Shown piece after piece: positions 34,083 to 39,327 of a stretch of 39,327 bases of DNA (the first letter of the stretch is position 1; each line of letters starts with the position of its first letter). The stretch is from Elusimicrobiota bacterium (GTDB taxonomy: Bacteria > Elusimicrobiota > Elusimicrobia > Elusimicrobiales > UBA9959), in contig JAAYVI010000107.1 of assembly GCA_012517235.1 (NCBI GenBank), forward strand, positions 1 to 39,327, given 5' to 3'. The position numbers were made by a program, and so were the translations under genes. The notes under the pieces are model-generated. The model saw only the letters and a list, made by a program, of their open reading frames with translations. It was not told the DNA's origin and did not search any database.

Positions 34083-35286
34083 ATACGACGATCTAAAAAA
34101 AGAAATTATAGATTCTTCTTCTAAATTCGCGCAAGAAAAACTTAAACCTTTAAGGTCGTTATACGACGAAAAAGAAGATTTTCCTAAAGAATTATTAAAA
34201 GATTTTTCGGAAATGGGTTTTTTCGGAATATCTATTCCGGAAAAATACGGCGGTCTTAACGGAGGAATAACCGGTTTATGCTTGGCGATAGAAGAAATGT
34301 CAAAAATAGACGCCGGACTTTCTCTGCCGGTTGCCACTTCCGCATTGGGCGCGATACCCATAATGCTTTATGCCGACGAAAAGCAAAGAGATAAATGGCT
34401 TAGCAAAGTCGCTTGCGGGGAAAAATTGGCCGCATTCGCATTAAGCGAACCGGAAGCGGGTTCCGACGCTACGGCGCAAAAAACCACCGCGGTAAAAAAC
34501 GGAGACTATTACATATTAAACGGAGTAAAACATTTTTGTTCGTCCGGCGACATATCCGATTTATACGTAGTTTTCGCATCGACAAATCCCTCCAGAGGAG
34601 CCAGAGGTATAAGCGCTTTTGTGGTAGAGAAAGGAACCGAAGGCTTTAAGATAGGCAAAAAAGAAAAAAAATTGGGGATAAAAGCAAATGCCACAAACGA
34701 GCTTTATTTTGAAAATTGTAAAGTGCCTTCCGAAAATATCCTTTTTTCCGAAGGGTTCGGACTTTTTGTTCTGCAGGAAACTTTCGACTATTCAAGACCC
34801 GGAGTTGCGGCTCAAGCCATAGGAATAGCCGAAGGGGCTTTGGCGGAAACAATTCCTTATCTGAAATCGAGAAAACAGTTTGGGCAATCGGTATCTTCTT
34901 TCCAGGCAATAGGACACATTCTGGCAGAGCTTGCTTCCAAGACCGAAGCCGCAAAAGCTCTTGTCTATTCTTTATCGTCTGCTATGGATAAAGAATTCCT
35001 TTCCGCTTTCGAAGCGGCCTGTAAAAACGGAACCGTTTTAAGAGAAGAATTGAAAAAAATTTCAAAAAAAAGGTGGACCAAACACTCGGCAATGGCAAAA
35101 TATTTGGCCAGCGAAACAGCCTTTGAAGTCGCTCAAAAATGCGTTAATCTTTGCGGAGGAATAGGATATATGAGAGACTTCCCCGTAGAGAAATTTATGA
35201 GAGACGCAAAAGTCACCGAAATATACGAAGGTACCAATCACATACAAAAAAATGAAATAGCGGCTCAACTCATAAAAGAATATTAA
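34072..35286 (+). CDS. Acyl-CoA dehydrogenase
   Basis: The protein has 404 residues, a FAD enzyme of the acyl-CoA dehydrogenase family. It shows FGISIPEKYGG, the FAD-binding AFALSEPEAGSDA, LGIKANATNELYFENCKVP, RKQFGQSVSSFQAIGHILA and LCGGIGYMRDFPVEKFMRDA. The catalytic base is Glu386 in IYEGTNHIQ. It is about 20 residues longer than usual because of a charged insert near residues 315-340. Butyryl-CoA or a similar short acyl-CoA is the commonest substrate in anaerobes, but no EtfAB, crotonase or thiolase gene is nearby. It overlaps rnc by 11 bp, with GAGAGG before its ATG. Its role in a lipid-synthesis run is unclear. Confidence 0.92.
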   Translation: MIFEYDDLKKEIIDSSSKFAQEKLKPLRSLYDEKEDFPKELLKDFSEMGFFGISIPEKYGGLNGGITGLCLAIEEMSKIDAGLSLPVATSALGAIPIMLYADEKQRDKWLSKVACGEKLAAFALSEPEAGSDATAQKTTAVKNGDYYILNGVKHFCSSGDISDLYVVFASTNPSRGARGISAFVVEKGTEGFKIGKKEKKLGIKANATNELYFENCKVPSENILFSEGFGLFVLQETFDYSRPGVAAQAIGIAEGALAETIPYLKSRKQFGQSVSSFQAIGHILAELASKTEAAKALVYSLSSAMDKEFLSAFEAACKNGTVLREELKKISKKRWTKHSAMAKYLASETAFEVAQKCVNLCGGIGYMRDFPVEKFMRDAKVTEIYEGTNHIQKNEIAAQLIKEY

Positions 35287-36389
35287 TCTATCTTTTCTAA
35301 GAAATTTTCTTTTGTAACCGTTTTATATTCCGATCCGAGTATTCCTTTTTTTTGAAGATATCCGGGGACCCATACCGGCATTGTGGCTTTCAGGTTGTAA
35401 ACCAAATAAGGTATTTCCCAAAGCTTTACCTTTTTCTTTTCGTCCGATGTCTTATTTATCAATATGACCAAATTATTGGTGCAGTTATTTGTTATGGTAT
35501 TATAATACTCGCCCTCTCTGTTAACGGCGGCCTGCAGGAGAGAATAGGAAATTAATTCTTTTTTTTGAGATTGGGAAAGATTTACCGGATATAAAACCAA
35601 TCTGTCGCTGTCTTTGTCGAAATAAACCATTCTTTCGACATAATCTTTCCAGCTTGCGAGAACCCATACTATGTTAAACTTATTTTTCATTCCTTCCGTC
35701 AAAGAATACTCTTGACCTTCTCTTAAAAAAGCCTCTATCGATAAAACTATCGAATCGGTTTCGTTTCCGAAAGAATCTATTACTCCTCCTTTCTCAAAAG
35801 TAAAAAGCATAAGAGAATGAGCGGCTATCCATTCGGGAGAAAAAGGTTTTTTGACAAAATATATGTTTTTTATTTTAGACGCGTCTATTTTAACCGAACG
35901 CCAGTCAAAATTATTCTCCGAAGGAGGCTCGGAATGCCATCTAAAATTTTGTATTTCATACGTATCTTCGATCTTAGACGTTAAAACGGGCTGTCTTCTT
36001 TTGGGAAGGAACTTAGGAGGATGAATTTCTTGAGAGGGATCGTAAAAATTTATCTCTTCGGGTTTTAAAACGGAAAGCATATCGGCCTGTAAAGCTTTTG
36101 CGTATATTTCGACCGGTTTGCCTTCGTATTCTTTGGCTTTTGAAGACTTCATATCGAGTTCGAATATTCTTCCGTCGCCGGTATAGAACAAAACCTTATT
36201 ATCGGATATTTTTATTATTCCTTTAAGAGAATAAGAAACTCCGTATTTTCTATCCGAAGGCAAATTTTGAGAACTAATAACGGCAGATTTTAGATCTTGT
36301 TGAGAATATAGGCTTTCAAAATCATAATTTGTTTGAGCAAAAGAGGAAATCGAAAAAAAAGATAACAAAATAAAAAAAGATTTTCTCAT
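35283..36389 (-). CDS. Exported DUF4105-domain protein
   Basis: The protein has 368 residues. A signal peptide (RKSFFILLSFFSISSFA) precedes a large N-terminal region of about 140 residues. The DUF4105 domain follows, recognised from AAHSLMLFTF (His191), the acidic IVLSIEAF strand and YNTITNNCTNNLVILIN (Cys303), a His/Cys pair suggesting a papain-like fold. I recall this domain being tied to lipoprotein N-acylation in some Bacteroidota, but I am not certain it applies here. AAGGAGATAAT sets the start at 36389; the frame is open further upstream. The stop overlaps the convergent acyl-CoA dehydrogenase stop by 4 bp on a shared TTAA. Confidence 0.75.
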   Translation of the reverse strand: MRKSFFILLSFFSISSFAQTNYDFESLYSQQDLKSAVISSQNLPSDRKYGVSYSLKGIIKISDNKVLFYTGDGRIFELDMKSSKAKEYEGKPVEIYAKALQADMLSVLKPEEINFYDPSQEIHPPKFLPKRRQPVLTSKIEDTYEIQNFRWHSEPPSENNFDWRSVKIDASKIKNIYFVKKPFSPEWIAAHSLMLFTFEKGGVIDSFGNETDSIVLSIEAFLREGQEYSLTEGMKNKFNIVWVLASWKDYVERMVYFDKDSDRLVLYPVNLSQSQKKELISYSLLQAAVNREGEYYNTITNNCTNNLVILINKTSDEKKKVKLWEIPYLVYNLKATMPVWVPGYLQKKGILGSEYKTVTKENFLEKID

Positions 36390-36437
36390 TATTATCTCCT
36401 TGAATTTTTTATTATTTTCGAACGATATCACACTAAT

Positions 36438-36443
36438 ATTATA
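36438..36443 (-). promoter_or_regulatory. Candidate -10 box of the DUF4105 gene
   Basis: TATAAT on the minus strand, about 48 bp upstream of the ATG at 36389, gives a leader of about 40 nt with a good ribosome site. The -35 region is weak. Confidence 0.4.
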
Positions 36444-36526
36444 GGTATAAATATGTTTCATTATAAGAATCTTAAGTCCTCATTTTAAAAATAAAAAGTC
36501 CTATCCCAAATTAGGACCCAAAAAGA

Positions 36527-36548
36527 TTGTTTAGTATTTGCTAAACAA
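36527..36548. promoter_or_regulatory. Inverted repeat over the nuo promoter, candidate operator
   Basis: TTGTTTAG (36527-36534) and CTAAACAA (36541-36548) are perfect 8-bp complements around a 6-nt centre. The right arm overlaps the proposed -35 element. The position suits a redox- or carbon-responsive repressor, but no regulator gene is nearby. Confidence 0.45.
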
Positions 36549-36567
36549 GATTTTAATTTGCTATACT
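36538..36567 (+). promoter_or_regulatory. Candidate nuo operon promoter
   Basis: TTGCTA (36538-36543), 18 bp, then TATACT (36562-36567) preceded by TGC, an extended -10. It ends 8 nt before the nuoA ATG. The predicted start is within 0-3 nt of that codon, and no Shine-Dalgarno sequence is present. Confidence 0.5.
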
Positions 36568-36575
36568 TACAAATT

Positions 36576-36926
36576 ATGGAAACCGCGGCGTTAATAATAG
36601 TTTTTCTTTTTGCCTGCGCGATAGCCGTATCTATGATAGCGGCGTCGTATCTTTTCGGTCCTAAAATAAAAAATGCCGTAAAAAATTCTCCTTTCGAATG
36701 CGGTATGCCTCCCGCTCAAAAACCGGCTCTTTATTTTTCTAATAATTTTTATAAAACGGCTTTACTTTTGATAATTTTCGACGTAGAAGCGGTCTTGATA
36801 TATCCCTGGGCTGCGGCTTTTAAAAATTTATCCGACACCGCTTTCTACTGCGGAATTTTTTTTATAGCCGCTTTAACCGCCGCCCTGTTTTATGCGGTTA
36901 AGAGAGGAATATTAGAATGGGATTAG
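36576..36926 (+). CDS. nuoA: NADH-quinone oxidoreductase subunit A
   Basis: The protein has 116 residues and three membrane helices. The loop after helix 1 contains NSPFECGMPPAQKP, the conserved ExG-type segment of NuoA with its cysteine near the quinone cavity. FYKTALLLIIFDVEAVLIYPW is the family signature in helix 2. A TTG 18 nt upstream would extend it, but the ATG at 36576 gives a normal N-terminus. No ribosome site is visible, and the mRNA may start at this codon. It overlaps nuoB by 10 bp. Confidence 0.95.
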   Translation: METAALIIVFLFACAIAVSMIAASYLFGPKIKNAVKNSPFECGMPPAQKPALYFSNNFYKTALLLIIFDVEAVLIYPWAAAFKNLSDTAFYCGIFFIAALTAALFYAVKRGILEWD

Positions 36927-37405
36927 AAACTATTTTCGGAAATTCTTTTCTTACTTCAAGAGTGGACGAAGCCGTTAATTGGGCGAGAAAATATTCTTTT
37001 TTTCAGTATCCTTTCGTAACCGCCTGTTGCGGAATGGAGTTTATGTCCGTATGGGCTTCGACTTACGACATAGCCAGATTCGGAGCGGAATTTCCGAGAT
37101 TCTCTCCCAGACAAGCCGATGTTTTATTCGTAGTGGGTACGGTAAACGAAAAACTTGCGCCTTCCCTTAAAAGGGTTTACGATCAAATGGCGGAACCGAA
37201 ATGGGTGGTATCTTTCGGAGTATGCGCCACAAGCGGGGGATTTTACGATAATTATGCGACCGTTCAAGGAATAGATAAAATAATTCCGGTAGACGTTTAT
37301 ATACCCGGATGCCCTCCTCGTCCTCAGGCTATTTTGGACGCCTTGATAAAATTACAAGAAAAGGTTTCGAAAGAAACCGTGCTTAAATATAAAGGTCTAA
37401 AATGA
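36917..37405 (+). CDS. nuoB: NADH-quinone oxidoreductase subunit B
   Basis: The protein has 162 residues. It holds the terminal [4Fe-4S] cluster N2, which passes electrons to quinone. All four ligands are visible: the tandem Cys37-Cys38 in TACCGMEFMS, Cys103 in SFGVCATSGG and Cys132 in YIPGCPPRPQAI. DIARFGAEFPRFSPRQADVL is also diagnostic. It overlaps nuoA by 10 bp and nuoC by 4 bp, so the subunits are translationally coupled. Confidence 0.97.
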   Translation: MGLETIFGNSFLTSRVDEAVNWARKYSFFQYPFVTACCGMEFMSVWASTYDIARFGAEFPRFSPRQADVLFVVGTVNEKLAPSLKRVYDQMAEPKWVVSFGVCATSGGFYDNYATVQGIDKIIPVDVYIPGCPPRPQAILDALIKLQEKVSKETVLKYKGLK

Positions 37406-37884
37406 AAGCAATAGAATCGTTAAAAGAAAAATTTTCCGATAAAATAATATCTCACGATTCTTTCGCGGGTCAAGATTTTATAACCGCAAAAAAAGAATGT
37501 CTAAAGGATATGGCCGTATTTCTTAGAGACGAGCTTCATTTTGATTTTTTATCGGATCTCACCTGCGTAGATTATAAGGGGTATCCCGGAAGAGAAAATG
37601 CCCCGAGATTCGAAACGGTTTACCATTTTTATTCTCATAAAACTAAGGAGAGGATTTCATTGAAGTTCCCCATAGAAGAGACTTCTCCCAATATAGATTC
37701 TTTAACCGGCCTTTGGCTTGCCGCAAATTGGTACGAGAGAGAAGTTTACGATATGTACGGAATACATTTCACAGGTCATCCGGATCTTAGAAGAATACTT
37801 ATGTACGAAGAATTTAAGGGCCATCCTTTAAGAAAAGATTATCCGCTTAAAGCCAGGCAGCCGAGAATTCCTCATGAGGATTAG
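37402..37884 (+). CDS. nuoC: NADH-quinone oxidoreductase subunit C
   Basis: The protein has 160 residues, the 30-kDa-type subunit of the peripheral arm. The signature lies near the end: AANWYEREVYDMYGIHFTGH, then LRRILM and GHPLRKDYPL. It starts in the ATGA at the nuoB end. NuoC and NuoD are separate here, unlike the fused NuoCD of enterobacteria. Confidence 0.96.
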   Translation: MKAIESLKEKFSDKIISHDSFAGQDFITAKKECLKDMAVFLRDELHFDFLSDLTCVDYKGYPGRENAPRFETVYHFYSHKTKERISLKFPIEETSPNIDSLTGLWLAANWYEREVYDMYGIHFTGHPDLRRILMYEEFKGHPLRKDYPLKARQPRIPHED

Positions 37885-39108
37885 ATGGAAATTTTGGAAA
37901 AAATAAAAAAAATAGCCGGAAATAATTCGGTCGAAACAACAGAAGACGGTAAAATAGTTCTTAATATGGGACCGTCTCATCCGGCCATGCACGGCATAGT
38001 GAAAATATATCTGACCTTGGAAGGGGAAAAAGTTTCCGATTGCGACGTAGAAATAGGATACCTTCACAGGGGCTTTGAAAAAACCTGCGAAAACATTAAT
38101 TATAATCAAGTAGTCCCGTATACCGACAGATTAAATTATGTTTCGCCGTTTATAAATAATGTCGGTTACGCTTTGGCCGTCGAAAAATTAATGGGAGTTA
38201 AGACGCCGGAAAGATGCGATTATATAAGAACCGTAATGAGCGAAATATCCAGAATAACAGATCATCTTACCTGCATAGGCGCCAACGCTATGGAACTGGG
38301 AGCTTTTACCGTTTATTTTTATCTTATAAACGCAAGAGAAGAGCTTTATAAACTCGGAGATTACGTGGCGGGGGGAAGAATCACTCCCAATTATACCAGA
38401 ATAGGCGGCGTAGCCAAAGATTTGCCCGAAGATTTCGCTCAAAAGACCCAAGAGGCTTTCAAGGTGCTTGAAAAAAATTTAAGCGATACGGAAAAGCTCT
38501 TAAGCAGGAACAGAATTTTTTACGACAGACTTAAAGACACGGGGAAAATAACCAAAGAAGAAGCCGTATCCTACTCTTTTACCGGCCCTATGATTAGGGC
38601 TTGCGGAGTGGATTACGATGTCAGAAAAGACAGTCCGTACTTGGTATACGACAGATTCGATTTCGAAATTCCGGTATGCTCGGACGGCGATAATTATGCG
38701 AGATATTTGGTTCGTCTGGAAGAAATAAAACAAAGCGTATCCATAGTAAGGCAAGCTTTAAAACAAATTCCCAAAGGCCCTATTTCTTCCCGGGATTTTT
38801 CCGTGGCACTGCCTTCAAAAGAAGAGACATACTCTAACATAGAAGCTCTTATGGCTCACTTTAAGCTGACATTCGAAGGTCCCAAGCCTCCGAAAGGAGA
38901 GATTTATTTTCCTGTGGAAGGAGGGAACGGAGAACTGGGATTTTATATAATTTCCGACGGTACCCACAAACCTTGGAGAGTAAGAGTAAGACCTCCTTGC
39001 TTTCCGATAACGTCGGCTCTTTCAAGGTTAATAAAGGGCGGATATGTGGCGGACATAATAGCCACTTTCGGTCAAATAAATATGATAGGCGGAGAGCTGG
39101 AAAGATAA
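37885..39108 (+). CDS. nuoD: NADH-quinone oxidoreductase subunit D
   Basis: The protein has 407 residues, the 49-kDa subunit that forms the quinone site with NuoB. It shows NMGPSHPAMHG near residue 30 (the site of the conserved histidines), EIGYLHRGFEKTCENINYNQ, PYTDRLNYVSP, the long helical core and the final RPPCFPITSALSRLIKGG. The usual C-terminal motif (FGEVDR-like) reads MIGGELER. The ATG follows the nuoC stop directly, and nuoE begins 1 nt after this gene. Confidence 0.97.
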   Translation: MEILEKIKKIAGNNSVETTEDGKIVLNMGPSHPAMHGIVKIYLTLEGEKVSDCDVEIGYLHRGFEKTCENINYNQVVPYTDRLNYVSPFINNVGYALAVEKLMGVKTPERCDYIRTVMSEISRITDHLTCIGANAMELGAFTVYFYLINAREELYKLGDYVAGGRITPNYTRIGGVAKDLPEDFAQKTQEAFKVLEKNLSDTEKLLSRNRIFYDRLKDTGKITKEEAVSYSFTGPMIRACGVDYDVRKDSPYLVYDRFDFEIPVCSDGDNYARYLVRLEEIKQSVSIVRQALKQIPKGPISSRDFSVALPSKEETYSNIEALMAHFKLTFEGPKPPKGEIYFPVEGGNGELGFYIISDGTHKPWRVRVRPPCFPITSALSRLIKGGYVADIIATFGQINMIGGELER

Positions 39109-39109
39109 A

Positions 39110-39327
39110 ATGTTAAAAGAAAATTTCAAAAAATATTTTGAAAACTTGAAAAAATCGGACAATAATTTGGAACCTCATTTACTTGCCATGCTCCATGAGA
39201 TACAAAAAGAGAACGGCCATATATGCGAAGAAGACATCGAAGAATTATCCGGTTTAACGCAATTGCCTTATTCGAGAATAAAAGCCGTTTTAACTTTCTA
39301 TACCATGTATAATCTTAAAAAAACCGG
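39110..39327 (+). CDS. nuoE: NADH-quinone oxidoreductase subunit E, 3' truncated by window
   Basis: The first 72 complete codons are visible. The helical N-terminal domain of the 24-kDa subunit is recognisable: HLLAMLHEIQKENGHICEED, then LSGLTQLPYSRIKAVLTFY and TMYNL, which match the stretch before the [2Fe-2S] ligands. The cluster cysteines lie beyond the window. It starts 1 nt after the nuoD stop. Its presence indicates an NADH-linked complex (NuoEFG module) rather than an 11-subunit ferredoxin-type one. Confidence 0.85.
   Translation, partial: MLKENFKKYFENLKKSDNNLEPHLLAMLHEIQKENGHICEEDIEELSGLTQLPYSRIKAVLTFYTMYNLKKT

Noticed and set aside
36498-36517. GTCCTA/TAGGAC hairpin followed on the minus strand by a T-rich run, a terminator candidate
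   Set aside because: The stem is only 6 bp and no minus-strand gene lies upstream of it in that direction. A regulatory palindrome is the more sensible reading.
1-39327. CRISPR arrays, prophage, insertion sequences or rRNA genes
   Set aside because: I looked for regularly spaced repeats, transposase or integrase motifs and conserved rRNA words on both strands and found none.

Overview
This window is an AT-rich, densely packed bacterial chromosome segment. By gene content it looks like a Gram-negative-type anaerobe: lipid-linked sugar glycosyltransferases, an AmpG-like permease, a SpoIID-like envelope protein, a DUF4105 protein, acetate kinase, a [4Fe-4S] ferredoxin and the start of a respiratory complex I operon. 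Neither tRNA gene encodes its 3' CCA. Elusimicrobiota or a neighbouring phylum is my best guess for the source, but this rests on gene style only. I see no phage, insertion sequence, CRISPR array or rRNA gene.

Layout. 1-3000: the 3' end of an ABC exporter gene, then a leftward pair encoding an AspT/YidE-type permease with RCK_C domains and an AEC-family carrier. 3099-7048: rightward genes for an AmpG-like MFS permease, an EamA permease with a histidine-rich tail, a one-cluster ferredoxin with an intrinsic terminator, a cation diffusion facilitator and a small HEAT-repeat protein. 7053-11606: a leftward maltose-type ABC importer operon (small membrane protein, binding lipoprotein, MalF, MalG, MalK) joined by ATGA overlaps. 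11753-14311: clpB, divergent from the importer. 14312-14558: a convergent spacer holding copy 1 of a structured repeat of about 180 bp. 14559-16366: a pilin-like small protein and, divergently, acetate kinase.

16374-25896 is one long leftward unit. Read in transcription order it is tRNA-Lys, tRNA-Leu, tig, clpP, lon, a DUF885 protein that has lost its metal site, an ABC-2 transporter (ATPase and permease), an exported TPR-like protein with a histidine patch, and a glycosyltransferase. Most junctions overlap or are very short. It links protein folding and degradation to an envelope or export function, and clpX is absent.

25897-26497 is a 600-bp pyrimidine-rich spacer with repeat copy 2. 26498-35286 is a rightward run: TPR-SpoIID protein, two glycosyltransferases, yceD, rpmF, plsX, fabG, acpP, rnc and an acyl-CoA dehydrogenase. 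A leftward DUF4105 gene follows, then divergently nuoA-nuoB-nuoC-nuoD-nuoE, cut by the window end.

The observations most worth following are: the dispersed structured repeat; an extended -10 motif (TTTGCTAAAAT-like) placed 6-9 nt before start codons that lack Shine-Dalgarno sequences, suggesting leaderless mRNAs; two apparent pseudoenzymes (DUF885 and SpoIID-like); the tRNA-tig-clpP-lon-transporter superoperon; and a promoter that appears to be nested in the ferredoxin terminator. Motif calls and alignments were made by eye.
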